From: Aequorivita marisscotiae
Lineage (GTDB): Bacteria > Bacteroidota > Bacteroidia > Flavobacteriales > Flavobacteriaceae
Length of the DNA: 64,000 bases
Direction of reading: 5' to 3'
NCBI RefSeq assembly: GCF_029814825.1
Contig: NZ_CP122379.1
Location: forward strand, 2,666,001 to 2,730,000
Notes under the pieces: generated by a model
The model's input: only the letters and a program-made list of their open reading frames with translations
The model's database searches: none
What the model was told of the DNA's origin: nothing
Translations under genes and position numbers: made by a program
Shown here: positions 25,762 through 34,593 of the stretch, piece by piece
Position numbering within the stretch: the first letter of the stretch is position 1
How the letters are laid out: each line of letters starts with the position of its first letter

Positions 25762-26526
25762 TTGTGCTACGACATAAAAGCAAGTTTAGAATCACAGTTA
25801 AAACGAGCTAAAAGGAAAGGCGACGCACCTGCTATTGAAGAAATTTTAGAAAAGCTAGTGCCGCTCACAGATTTACCGCTTTTTCACGTATCCGGATTTA
25901 GTCATCCCGAACTATTTATTTATACTAACGAATCTCCTGAATTTCCTACCGTGGCCACTTGGGGTCTAGTGCCCCATTGGGTTAAAAGTGAGGCGGATAT
26001 AAAAAAACAATGGAACAACACTCTAAACGCCAGGGGAGAAACTATATTTAAAAAACCGTCATTTCGAACGTCTGCTGTAAATAATCGCTGCTTAATTTAT
26101 GTAGATGGTTTTTATGAGCACCATCATTTTAAAGGCAATACCTATCCTTTTTATATTTTTAGGAAAGACAAGCAACCCATGGCGCTTGCTGGATTGTGGA
26201 GCGAGTGGCGTAACCCAGATACGGGTGGAATTTTAAAATCGTTTTCAATTGTTACAACGAGCGGAAACGCGCTGCTGTCAAAAATTCACAATAACCCAAA
26301 ATTAAAAGCTTCAAGAATGCCTGTAATTCTTCCCACCGAATTGGAGGATAATTGGTTAAAACCCATAAATGACGAACTTGATATAAAAGAAATTCAAAAT
26401 TTAATACTGGAATATCCAGATGATGAATTGGACGCACATACTGTTTCGAAATTACGAGGAAAAGAATATCAGGGCAACGTAAAATCAATTTCAGATAAAG
26501 TTAACTATAGCGAACTTAAATTCTGA
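25762..26526 (+). CDS. SOS response-associated peptidase (SRAP/HMCES/YedK), TTG start
   Basis: SRAP proteins crosslink to abasic sites in single-stranded DNA through a cysteine that must be residue 2 after Met removal. Reading from the TTG at 25762 gives M-C-Y-D-I-K, which supplies this Cys2; the longer frame from 25726 would bury it at position 14. The other active-site elements are present: Asn in NTLNARGET, Glu in VDGFYEHH and His in SKIHNNP, followed by RMPVIL. At 254 residues the length is normal. It starts 65 bases after the lpxD-like stop and may be co-transcribed with it. It protects replication forks from abasic lesions. Confidence 0.93.
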   Translation: MCYDIKASLESQLKRAKRKGDAPAIEEILEKLVPLTDLPLFHVSGFSHPELFIYTNESPEFPTVATWGLVPHWVKSEADIKKQWNNTLNARGETIFKKPSFRTSAVNNRCLIYVDGFYEHHHFKGNTYPFYIFRKDKQPMALAGLWSEWRNPDTGGILKSFSIVTTSGNALLSKIHNNPKLKASRMPVILPTELEDNWLKPINDELDIKEIQNLILEYPDDELDAHTVSKLRGKEYQGNVKSISDKVNYSELKF

Positions 26527-26625
26527 AAAGCTATAATAAACTTAAAAACCAACTCAATTATTGTATAGGTAAGCAGTTGTCTAGAAGCTTCTTCGCTGTG
26601 ATAAATTAAACGATAGGTTTACAAA

Positions 26626-27060
26626 TTAAGCTATCCATCCATTTCGCGCCGCGCCTTTGCTGTAAAAGTATTCAAATACAGCAAGCGCAATTACAATTAA
26701 TGGCATCGTTAGCGATTGTGGCCCCAGTACGGATACAATATCCATGGCAAACGTCCAATAAAGCTGAATTATCAATACTGCAAGTAATGAAATACCAAAT
26801 AATGCAACCGCTATTTTCTTTCGCATTAAGAGAAAAACACTTGCCAATAGGCCTGTAATAACTGCAATTCCATAGATAACAATATTCCATGATGGGGCGG
26901 CATTCATTAATTCCACTTGTTCAGGTGGCATTGCCGCTTTCATTTCTTCCGTCATTAAAAAATATTCTGAAGCCCAAAAGTAAACTCCCATTATATTCCA
27001 TAAAATTGCCAATACGGCAATTATCCAAAAGGCCGTATTCGGTTTAGTTGTTGTATTCAT
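26626..27060 (-). CDS. Small four-helix membrane protein of unknown function
   Basis: With the start at 27060 the protein has 144 residues and begins MNTTTKPNTAFWIIAVLAIL. The upstream extension to 27162 codes for a Lys/Cys-rich stretch without membrane character and is probably not translated. Four hydrophobic helices are predicted near 10-30, 55-80, 85-105 and 110-135, with an acidic loop (MTEEMKAAMPPEQ) after the first. Similar small proteins are widespread in Flavobacteriia, but I know of no function. It is divergent from the DUF2461 gene. Confidence 0.75.
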   Translation of the reverse strand: MNTTTKPNTAFWIIAVLAILWNIMGVYFWASEYFLMTEEMKAAMPPEQVELMNAAPSWNIVIYGIAVITGLLASVFLLMRKKIAVALFGISLLAVLIIQLYWTFAMDIVSVLGPQSLTMPLIVIALAVFEYFYSKGAARNGWIA

Positions 27061-27134
27061 AGTAATTTGGTTTAGGTTGTTGCAATAAATATAATCATTT
27101 TTTAATTTGAAACTATTCGCAGTTAAAAAACAGC

Positions 27135-27169
27135 TTGCTTTTTTCTTTAAGTACATACACATATCTTTA
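27135..27169 (+). promoter_or_regulatory. Possible promoter of the DUF2461 gene
   Basis: TTG at 27135-27137 precedes TATCTTTA (27162-27169), one mismatch from TAnnTTTG, by 24 bases. The ATG is at 27188. Confidence 0.25.
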
Positions 27170-27187
27170 CCTCGCTAAAACGTAATT

Positions 27188-27868
27188 ATGAACCCAACTA
27201 TTCCTAAATCGGCATTTAATTTTTTACTTAAATTAAAAAGTAACAATAATCGCGATTGGATGGCGGCGCATAAAAAGGAATACTTGAGTAATGAAAAGGC
27301 TTTAAAAAGTGTTTATGCCGAAATTGAAAACAGATTAAACCGTACAGATGAAATAGCCAAAATTAAAATTTTCCGCATAAACCGCGATATTCGCTTTAGC
27401 AACGATAAAACACCATACAATGTACACCGAAGTGTTAGTTTTAGCAGGGCAGGAGCACAACGTCGCGGTGGGTATTACTTACGCTTGGAACCTGGAAACA
27501 GTTATTTGGCTGGTGGCTTTTTTGCTCCCAATACCGAAGACTTGTTTCGTATCCGAAAAGAGTTTGAACTGGATAGTTTGGAAATTCGAAAAATTTTAAA
27601 CCAAAAGGATTTCAAAATTGCTTTTGAAGGATTTAATAAAAATAATGCAGTAAAAACAGCACCACGGGGGTTTAATAAGGATGACGCTAATATAGATTTA
27701 ATTAAACTTAAAAAGTTTGTCGTAACGCACCACTTTTCAGATTCTGAAGTATTGGCTTCTGACTTTATAGAAAATGTAATTTATCACTATCAACTTCTTC
27801 GACAGTTTTTTGATTATATGAGTGATGTTTTAACAACTGATTTAAACGGGGTGTCAGTGCTTAAATAG
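27188..27868 (+). CDS. DUF2461 family protein
   Basis: The 226-residue soluble protein matches the DUF2461/TIGR02453 family. It opens with FLLKLKSNNNRDWMAAHKKEY, has the conserved KIFRINRDIRFSNDKTPY block near residue 60, and then GGYYLRLEPGNSYLAGGFF. The molecular function of the family is unknown. No signal peptide or membrane helix is seen. It stands alone between a divergent membrane-protein gene and a convergent OmpA-like gene. Confidence 0.9.
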   Translation: MNPTIPKSAFNFLLKLKSNNNRDWMAAHKKEYLSNEKALKSVYAEIENRLNRTDEIAKIKIFRINRDIRFSNDKTPYNVHRSVSFSRAGAQRRGGYYLRLEPGNSYLAGGFFAPNTEDLFRIRKEFELDSLEIRKILNQKDFKIAFEGFNKNNAVKTAPRGFNKDDANIDLIKLKKFVVTHHFSDSEVLASDFIENVIYHYQLLRQFFDYMSDVLTTDLNGVSVLK

Positions 27869-27894
27869 GGTCCGTACATATTCTTCAAAACAAA

Positions 27895-27923
27895 AAAAGA
27901 GCCCTCACAAGGAAAGCTCTTTT
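27895..27923. terminator. Bidirectional terminator between DUF2461 and OmpA-like genes
   Basis: AAAAGAGC (27895-27902) pairs with GCTCTTTT (27916-27923), and A- and T-runs on the two sides allow use in both directions. It lies between two convergent stops. Confidence 0.65.
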
Positions 27924-27945
27924 CTATAGAATTATATGGGTAAGA

Positions 27946-29199
27946 TTATTTCAATCTAAAAGTAACTCTACGCACTAATTGTCTAGCAGGTGAAGATGAT
28001 TTATCTACGGTAGTATCTTCGCCACCGCCTCGATAGCTTAATCTACTTTCTGCAACGCCGGAAGCAATTAATATTTCATATACGCGTTTTGCTCTATTTT
28101 CCGAAAGTGCTTGGTTATAATCTGGAGATCCTATTTCATCTGCATAACCTATAAGTTCAGCATTTGCAGAAGGATGATCTTTCATATATTTAATTAAATA
28201 GTTAATAGCTTCCAAAGAATAGGTTTCGGGCTTATCGCTATTAAATTTGAAGTAAACATTTACATAACCTTTGTTCAGTAATTCTTCAATGGTTCCGCGA
28301 TCATCAGAAATGGTGCTACCAATTTTAACGTATCTAGCATCTAACGGACTTTCAAGTTCATCTGGAATACCATTTTCATTTTTGTCCACAGCTACACCTT
28401 TGCTATCTACCGTAACACCTGAAATAGTGTTTGGCTCACGGTCTAAATAATCTGGAACACCATCTTGATCTGTATCTATAAGATCGGTTTCTATTTTCGA
28501 AATTCTTTCTTCGTGGTCTGCAAGTCTATCTTCAATAATGCTTGCTTCGGTAGCCCAATCTGCGTGTTTGTCATGTTTACCTAAGTAGAAAGTGAGTCCA
28601 ACAGAAAAATTAACCATCATTCCATCAAATCCTCGAATTCTAGTAGTAGTTGTACCGTCCCAAGTATAATCTTGACGAACGTTACCAATCATAGATACAT
28701 CGGTTGTTAAAGCAACCCGATCTCCAAGTTTTATTTGTGGTGATAATCCGATAATAGCATGCAACATTTGATCGTTGCCGTCACGGTCTATCGGTTCCTT
28801 TGGACTCAATAATGAATACCCTATACCCCCGTGGGCTAAAAGGCCTATTCTGTTTGTCCAATTTTCAAAATTTAATACAGAACCTACATTGGCGACACCC
28901 TGTAAGGAAACTCTATAATAATTTGTTTTAAAAGGAAGGCTATTATCACTTTCTTGAAGTGTACTATAGCCAAAATCTAATTTTAGACCCGCGCGATTGT
29001 TAAACATATAACGTGCGCCTAAGCTAAATTGCCCAAAACTAGGTGTGTCCGTGCCATAATTTGCTGCAAACGGTTTGCCCGGTTTGTGTAACCCACCTGC
29101 TAGTTCAACAGACCATTTGTTATATTCAAATGATTGCTCTTCTTGGGCGTAAAGAAAAAGCGCGGAAAATAGTAATAACGGAAAGATTAATTTTTTCAT
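27946..29199 (-). CDS. OmpA-family outer-membrane protein
   Basis: This 417-residue protein has a signal peptide (residues 1-18, ending LFLYAQ). An eight-strand-like barrel (about 25-215) with alternating aromatic residues follows. A short coiled segment (EDRLADHEERISKIE) and calcium-binding type 3 repeats come next (DTDQDGVPDYLD, then DKNENGIPDELE). The C-terminal OmpA domain binds peptidoglycan (GYADEIGSPDYNQALSENRA, then RRVTFRLK). It would link the outer membrane to the cell wall. The ATG is preceded by a TAAATTTG box and is transcribed alone. Confidence 0.93.
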   Translation of the reverse strand: MKKLIFPLLLFSALFLYAQEEQSFEYNKWSVELAGGLHKPGKPFAANYGTDTPSFGQFSLGARYMFNNRAGLKLDFGYSTLQESDNSLPFKTNYYRVSLQGVANVGSVLNFENWTNRIGLLAHGGIGYSLLSPKEPIDRDGNDQMLHAIIGLSPQIKLGDRVALTTDVSMIGNVRQDYTWDGTTTTRIRGFDGMMVNFSVGLTFYLGKHDKHADWATEASIIEDRLADHEERISKIETDLIDTDQDGVPDYLDREPNTISGVTVDSKGVAVDKNENGIPDELESPLDARYVKIGSTISDDRGTIEELLNKGYVNVYFKFNSDKPETYSLEAINYLIKYMKDHPSANAELIGYADEIGSPDYNQALSENRAKRVYEILIASGVAESRLSYRGGGEDTTVDKSSSPARQLVRRVTFRLK

Positions 29200-29229
29200 G
29201 ATTGTTATTTTATTGGTCAGAATTCAAAA

Positions 29230-29237
29230 CAAATTTA
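29230..29237 (-). promoter_or_regulatory. -7 box of the OmpA-like gene
   Basis: The minus strand reads TAAATTTG, a full match to TAnnTTTG, about 30 bases before the ATG at 29199. A TTG lies 25 bases further upstream, slightly beyond normal spacing. Confidence 0.4.
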
Positions 29238-29314
29238 ATGAAAAATATACCAGTGTAGCCTTCAATTTTTAAAACATTTAACATAGCTGTTAAATTGAAG
29301 TTATTTTTAATCTA

Positions 29315-29734
29315 TTATTCCTGCTCAATTAAAAGGCTGATTTTATCAAAATAAAGTAAGTTATCCTTAAGCCGCTCTTTTACAATATTCATCATGCGCT
29401 TATTTAATGCGGACGAATTTTGTATATAGCAATCAAATTCTTCTAACGTAAATTGCCCAATAACGATACCTTTTAGCGAATTTCTAAATTTCATATCCTT
29501 ATGGATTGCATTTTCAATGTAATCGAGTTTCTTTTCAACGCTTAAGCCATAAAAAACATTTTTGTGTTTAGTTACATAGTTTTTAAATGCAGCCAATAAT
29601 AAAGGGTGTTGTAGTTTTATAACAGGACGTAATGTTTTGTTCTGAAAACTTTCGTCGGAAGACATATTTGAAGTTATTTTAGCCGAGGCAATATCGCTGC
29701 GCATTTTTAAAAGTTGATTATCTCTTGATTCCAT
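29315..29734 (-). CDS. Conserved flavobacterial protein of unknown function
   Basis: This 139-residue, mostly helical, soluble protein has recognisable blocks FQNKTLRPVIKLQHPLLL, YVTKHKNVFYGLSVEKKLDY and NSSALNKRMMNIVKERL. I recall similar proteins in many flavobacteria, sometimes labelled glyoxalase, but I see no metal-binding His/Glu pattern to support that name. It is divergent from the NAD(P)HX repair gene and separated from the OmpA-like gene by 115 bases. No function is proposed. Confidence 0.8.
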   Translation of the reverse strand: MESRDNQLLKMRSDIASAKITSNMSSDESFQNKTLRPVIKLQHPLLLAAFKNYVTKHKNVFYGLSVEKKLDYIENAIHKDMKFRNSLKGIVIGQFTLEEFDCYIQNSSALNKRMMNIVKERLKDNLLYFDKISLLIEQE

Positions 29735-29830
29735 AATGTGGTTTTTACTAAAATTATAATTAATCTGGCTTCCTTTTTCACTTATGCCAATTAGTTATAA
29801 ACGTTCTTTCAACAATGCGTGGAATGTTGC

Positions 29831-29838
29831 TATCTTTG
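29831..29838 (+). promoter_or_regulatory. -7 box of the NAD(P)HX repair gene
   Basis: TATCTTTG is a full match to TAnnTTTG and lies 65 bases before the ATG at 29904. Since it is downstream of the ATG at 29784, it argues that the longer reading frame is not the real start. Confidence 0.5.
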
Positions 29839-29903
29839 ATACATTAAAGGCCCGCGCTTTACCAGCTCTAACTTTAAGTAACATCTTCAAAATAAATAAA
29901 TTG

Positions 29904-31439
29904 ATGAAAATATTTTCCGCGGCACAATTAAGCCAAGCAGATAAAATAACTATTGAAAAACAAGATATAACTTCGGAAGCCTTAATGGAGCGTGCTGGAG
30001 AACAGGTATTTAACTGGTTACACACACACTTGGATGGTGCGCCTGTTACTATTCGAATTTTTTGTGGAATTGGCAATAATGGTGGGGATGGATTAGTAAT
30101 TGGCAGGTTATTGATTGAGCACGGTTATAAGGTTGTAGTGTATGTTGTGAATTTTAGCGATAAACGCTCAAAGAACTTCTTGTTGAATTACAACAAAATT
30201 AAAAATGTTACAAAAGATTGGCCTATACTAATGACAAGCCAAGCCGATTTTCCAGAGATAAGCGACGAAGATATGATTGTTGATGCAATTTTTGGAATTG
30301 GATTGAATCGCAGCCCCGAAGGTTGGGTAAGAAAATTGATTCAATATTTAAATGCAAACCAAGCATTTAAGCTATCAGTAGATATTCCAAGCGGTCTTTA
30401 TGCTAATTTACCTCTAAAAGATAAGGAAGCCGTATTGAAAGCAGATCACACTCTTACATTTCAAACAGCTAAATTATGTTTCTTTTTGCCGGAAACAGCG
30501 CCCTTTGTCTCTAATTTTAATATTTTGGAGATTGGTTTAGATTTAGATTTTATAAAAAACACGGAACCTATAGCACAATTAATATCGAAACCTGAAGCGC
30601 AAGCTTTTTATCAGCCACGAAATAAATTTGATCATAAAGGTACATTTGGCCACGTGTTGATAGTAGGTGGAAGCTACGGAAAAATTGGCGCCGCGGTGCT
30701 TTCCACTAGTGCAGCATTTAAGATTGGTGCAGGAATGGTTACTGCTTTTGTGCCAGAATGTGGTTATTCCATTTTACAATCCACAATTCCGGAAGCAATG
30801 GTAATTACAGATAAGGAAGAAAAATTTATAAGTAATATTGAAACAGACTTTAAACCTTCGGCCATCGCAATTGGAATGGGCCTCGGAAAAAATAAAGCCA
30901 CAGTTGCAGCCTTAAAAAAAGTATTGCAGCTGAAAGACATACCTTTTGTTATAGATGCCGATGCTTTAAATATTATTTCGGAAAATAAATCGCTGTTAGA
31001 TTTTCTTCCGTCCAATTCTATATTAACACCGCATCCCGGAGAGCTAAAACGACTGATTGGTACTTGGAAAAATGATTATGACAAACTAAAAAAGGCAAAA
31101 AAGTTTTCAGAAAAACATCAAGTGGTCCTAATAATCAAAGGTGCATATACCATAACAGTTTACGAAAACAAACTGTATATAAATACTTCTGGAAACCCAG
31201 GTATGGGAACGGCGGGTAGCGGCGATGCATTGAGCGGAGTTATTGCAGGCTTGCTTTCGCAAGGATACGATCCTTTGTTGGCTTCGGTATTTGGAGTATA
31301 TATGCACGGCAGTGCTGGCGATATTGCCACCGGGCAATTGGGGTTTGAGGCGGTAATGGCTGGCGATATAGTTGAAAATATTTCAGAGGCATACTTGGAG
31401 CTATTTTCAAGAGAAGAGGCTCATGAGCAATCACAATAG
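29904..31439 (+). CDS. nnr: Bifunctional ADP-dependent NAD(P)H-hydrate dehydratase / NAD(P)H-hydrate epimerase
   Basis: From the ATG at 29904 the product has 511 residues, close to the usual 500-515. The N-terminal YjeF_N epimerase domain (about 1-215) contains FCGIGNNGGDGLVIGR. The C-terminal ribokinase-like dehydratase domain has HVLIVGGSYGKIGAAVL, LTPHPGELKRL and the nucleotide site GNPGMGTAGSGDALSG. Together they repair hydrated NADH and NADPH. The in-frame extension to 29784 reads through a promoter -7 box and lacks family similarity, so it is rejected. The gene is followed by a convergent TlpA-like gene. Confidence 0.95.
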   Translation: MKIFSAAQLSQADKITIEKQDITSEALMERAGEQVFNWLHTHLDGAPVTIRIFCGIGNNGGDGLVIGRLLIEHGYKVVVYVVNFSDKRSKNFLLNYNKIKNVTKDWPILMTSQADFPEISDEDMIVDAIFGIGLNRSPEGWVRKLIQYLNANQAFKLSVDIPSGLYANLPLKDKEAVLKADHTLTFQTAKLCFFLPETAPFVSNFNILEIGLDLDFIKNTEPIAQLISKPEAQAFYQPRNKFDHKGTFGHVLIVGGSYGKIGAAVLSTSAAFKIGAGMVTAFVPECGYSILQSTIPEAMVITDKEEKFISNIETDFKPSAIAIGMGLGKNKATVAALKKVLQLKDIPFVIDADALNIISENKSLLDFLPSNSILTPHPGELKRLIGTWKNDYDKLKKAKKFSEKHQVVLIIKGAYTITVYENKLYINTSGNPGMGTAGSGDALSGVIAGLLSQGYDPLLASVFGVYMHGSAGDIATGQLGFEAVMAGDIVENISEAYLELFSREEAHEQSQ

Positions 31440-31450
31440 TAAAAAAATTA

Positions 31451-31494
31451 GCCACAGTTTTAAAACAAAAAATATTGCTTTGAAAAACTGTGGC
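31451..31494. terminator. Hairpin between two convergent genes
   Basis: GCCACAGTTTT (31451-31461) pairs with AAAACTGTGGC (31484-31494) in an 11-bp stem with a 22-base AT-rich loop. A seven-A run on the left and a T-rich tract on the right allow use from both sides, but the loop is long. Confidence 0.5.
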
Positions 31495-31519
31495 TTACAT
31501 TTTTTCTAAAATGATGATG

Positions 31520-32884
31520 TTATAACAATAGATCTAACAATACTTTTAAATTTGGATCTGAAGGTCTGGGAGCATCTGCAGAAACTATATTTCCTTCTGG
31601 ATCTACCAGTATAAAACGAGGGATTCCCATAATTGCGTAGTCATCAACAAATGCGGATTTCCAGTTGTTGTCTGCCATTAGCTGAATTCCGCCCAATTGT
31701 TTTTCGGTTACCATAGATTTCCATTTGTCGTAGTCTTTCGCCTCGTCTATGGAAATACTTACAACCTGCACGTTTTTATTTTCGTATTCCTTTTCAAATT
31801 CCTTCAATGCAGGAATTTCACGTAAACAAGGTCCGCACCAAGTGGCCCATACATCTATATATACATATTTTCCTTTTAAACTTTCTAAGCTCGTTGTTCC
31901 TCCTTTGTGGTTTTCATAATTAAATGTAGGGGAGGGCCTACCCTTGGTAATGGTTTTTAATTTATTATAGCGCTCGGTAAGCTTTGCCAAGTTTTCTGAA
32001 TTAGGCTCGCTATTTTTGTAAATACTATAAGCTTCGTCCAACGTTTCATCGGGCTTTAGCCCAAATTGTAAGTACGAACTCATAATTTTGTCCTTAGCAT
32101 AACCATTTGGTAAATCCTCATCTACTTTTTTCAAAAATAATATGTTTTCCGAAGTAGCTGAGCTAATTGTATCTTCACGCACCAATCTATTAAAATGCGC
32201 ATCGAGTAAACTTTGATACGCTGTAGAATTGCGATAGGCTAAAGTATCTTTATAATTAATGTTTTTTAGCGCGTCGTAAAAGCCATCTGTAACTTTAAAA
32301 TTGGCTTCCCCAGTGTAAAAGCCGTGTGCTTTTTCATAATTTTCAATTAAAATAGCACGGGAATATATATCCTCTTCCGATAGTTTTTTCTTAAAATTTT
32401 CGTTGGAAACTTTTTTAACCTCATAAATGCTATCAATACTTTTTTGATTCGCGCTCAATGCTTTTTTGAAATCGTCTTCGGGCAGAGAGAATATTTCTTT
32501 GTAATCTAAATTTTGTTCATTCCAAAGATATTTTGCAGCTAAAAAATTATTGATATTTGCCATATCGCCTGAGTAATTTAGCGTTTCGTCAAATTCGTTG
32601 GCATCAAGAGTAACCGAAAGATTTTTCCCTTTTTCCAAATAAATACTAGTGCGTTCTCGGCCTACATACATTTCATAAAAACCATCTTTTAAAATATGCA
32701 GTGTATCTAAAAAGGTTCCCTTTTCGCTGATTGGGGTTCTAAATTCGAAATCGTTACCACGTATAAAAACGGTTTCGCCTGTGTTATTTTCAACCGTCCC
32801 GCTAATAACGGAATATTGGGGCTTTTCATCCTGCTTGCAAGCAATTGCAACAAGCACCAAAAGAGCCAAGCTTATTTTTTTCAT
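31520..32884 (-). CDS. TlpA-like thioredoxin-fold lipoprotein
   Basis: The 454-residue protein begins with a lipoprotein signal (MKKISLALLVLVAIACKQDE, lipid-attached Cys about 16). A DUF4369-like beta domain (about 25-115) and a long helical middle follow. The C-terminal thioredoxin domain contains VYIDVWATWCGPCLREIPAL, with the redox pair in WCGPC, and the cis-proline region MGIPRFILVDPEG. Such proteins are periplasm-facing thiol-disulfide reductases attached to a membrane. The partner proteins are unknown. It converges with the NAD(P)HX gene and is divergent from hutH. Confidence 0.92.
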   Translation of the reverse strand: MKKISLALLVLVAIACKQDEKPQYSVISGTVENNTGETVFIRGNDFEFRTPISEKGTFLDTLHILKDGFYEMYVGRERTSIYLEKGKNLSVTLDANEFDETLNYSGDMANINNFLAAKYLWNEQNLDYKEIFSLPEDDFKKALSANQKSIDSIYEVKKVSNENFKKKLSEEDIYSRAILIENYEKAHGFYTGEANFKVTDGFYDALKNINYKDTLAYRNSTAYQSLLDAHFNRLVREDTISSATSENILFLKKVDEDLPNGYAKDKIMSSYLQFGLKPDETLDEAYSIYKNSEPNSENLAKLTERYNKLKTITKGRPSPTFNYENHKGGTTSLESLKGKYVYIDVWATWCGPCLREIPALKEFEKEYENKNVQVVSISIDEAKDYDKWKSMVTEKQLGGIQLMADNNWKSAFVDDYAIMGIPRFILVDPEGNIVSADAPRPSDPNLKVLLDLLL

Positions 32885-33013
32885 AAAACTATTTTTTAAA
32901 TTCGAAATGTAAAATTACATATTGAAATTACATTTATAATCATTATAAACCGTTTATTTTACCACAATATAGTGGTGAAAGTTTGCACTTATTAACGGCA
33001 TTAGAAACTAAGA

Positions 33014-33048
33014 TTGGTGGTATAGCAATAATAAAAACAGTATTTTTG
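33014..33048 (+). promoter_or_regulatory. Promoter of the histidine ammonia-lyase gene
   Basis: TTG (33014-33016) is followed after 24 bases by TATTTTTG (33041-33048), a full -7 match. The ATG follows 20 bases later. Confidence 0.45.
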
Positions 33049-33067
33049 TAAAAAATGCACCTACTTA

Positions 33068-34576
33068 ATGAAAACACATTATATAAGCTCAGAAATTCTT
33101 GATCTTTCCCTAATCAAAGATATTATTGAAAACCACAGACCTCTTGGTCTTTCAGAAGAGGCCCAGCTAAATATAAAAAAGTCTCGTGAATATCTTATTC
33201 ATAAAATGAAAGATAATGCTACCCCCGTGTATGGCATTAATACTGGGTTTGGATCTTTGTGCAATGTAAAGATATCGTCAGAAAACCTTTCGAAATTACA
33301 GGAAAATCTAGTGATGTCCCACGCTTGTGGCACTGGCGAATTTGTGCCGAAACCCATCATAAAAATAATGCTTTTGTTAAAAATTCAATCGCTGAGTTAT
33401 GGTTATAGTGGTGTGCAGATTGAAACCGTTGAACGCCTTATAGAGCTATATAATAACGATATTTTGCCCGTAGTATATTCGCAAGGAAGTTTGGGTGCTT
33501 CTGGCGATTTAGCACCATTAGCGCATTTATCGTTGCCGCTGCTTGGAAAAGGTGAAGTGTATTACGGTGGCGAACGTTTGGCTTCAGAAAAAGTTCTTAA
33601 AAAATTTAATTGGGAACCCATAAATTTACAGGCAAAAGAAGGCCTTGCGCTTTTAAATGGAACGCAATTTATGAGCGCTTTCGGTATTTATTGTCTTTTA
33701 AAGAGTTATAAAATTTCGTACTTGGCAGATTTAATTGGTGCTATATCAGTAGATGCCTTCGATTGCAATATGAGTCCTTTTAATGCTTTGGTACATTTAG
33801 TGCGCCCGCATAGGGGGCAGATTAAAACTGCCGAACAGCTATTAACATTTTTAGAGGGCAGTGAATTGGGGCTTTCGGAAAAGAAAAATGTACAAGATCC
33901 GTATTCTTTCCGTTGCATTCCGCAAGTTCATGGAGCTACAAAAGACACGATAAGTTTTGTTCATAAAACATTTAAGACCGAAATTAATTCGGTTACAGAT
34001 AATCCCAATATTTTTGTCAAGGAAGATCTTATTATTTCCGGAGGTAACTTTCATGGGCAGCCACTAGCACTTGCACTAGACTATTTAGCGATTGCAATGG
34101 CAGAATTGGGAAATATTTCTGAAAGAAGAACGTATCAATTGGTTTCGGGATTGCGTGATTTGCCAGCTTTTCTAGTTGATAATCCTGGTTTAAACAGCGG
34201 TTTTATGATTCCACAATATACGGCAGCGAGCATTGTTAGTCAAAATAAACAATTGGCTACCCCTGCTTCGGTAGATTCCATTGTTTCATCTAACGGACAA
34301 GAAGACCACGTAAGTATGGGGGCAAATAGTGCTACAAAATGCTTGCGGGTAATTGAAAATATTGAAACTATACTCGCGATTGAATTGATGAATGCATCGC
34401 AAGCCCTAGCGTTTAGAGCGCCCAAAAAATCATCTCCGTTTATTGAATCGTTTTTAAAACCCTACCGATCCATAGTTCCATTTATGGCTAACGACAGAGT
34501 ATTGGCAGATGATATACACGCTACCGATGCATTTATACAATCTTTAAATGTTGATGCAGAAATTCTTTTTAATTAA
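33068..34576 (+). CDS. hutH: Histidine ammonia-lyase
   Basis: This 502-residue cytosolic enzyme converts L-histidine to trans-urocanate and ammonia. The Ala144-Ser145-Gly146 triad in GSLGASGDLAPLAHLSLPL cyclises to the MIO cofactor. The GINTGFGSLCNV, NGTQFMSAFGIY and SSNGQEDHVSMG motifs are also present. The length is typical. The rest of the hut pathway (hutU, hutI, hutG) is not next to it; only a T9SS cargo gene follows, 17 bases downstream, so any co-transcription looks incidental. Confidence 0.95.
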   Translation: MKTHYISSEILDLSLIKDIIENHRPLGLSEEAQLNIKKSREYLIHKMKDNATPVYGINTGFGSLCNVKISSENLSKLQENLVMSHACGTGEFVPKPIIKIMLLLKIQSLSYGYSGVQIETVERLIELYNNDILPVVYSQGSLGASGDLAPLAHLSLPLLGKGEVYYGGERLASEKVLKKFNWEPINLQAKEGLALLNGTQFMSAFGIYCLLKSYKISYLADLIGAISVDAFDCNMSPFNALVHLVRPHRGQIKTAEQLLTFLEGSELGLSEKKNVQDPYSFRCIPQVHGATKDTISFVHKTFKTEINSVTDNPNIFVKEDLIISGGNFHGQPLALALDYLAIAMAELGNISERRTYQLVSGLRDLPAFLVDNPGLNSGFMIPQYTAASIVSQNKQLATPASVDSIVSSNGQEDHVSMGANSATKCLRVIENIETILAIELMNASQALAFRAPKKSSPFIESFLKPYRSIVPFMANDRVLADDIHATDAFIQSLNVDAEILFN

Positions 34577-34593
34577 TATTTAAATTGTGACCC

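Noticed and set aside
27061..27162. N-terminal extension of the small membrane protein
   Set aside because: It overlaps the divergent promoter region and gives a Lys/Cys-rich stretch unlike the rest; the ATG at 27060 begins a normal membrane protein.
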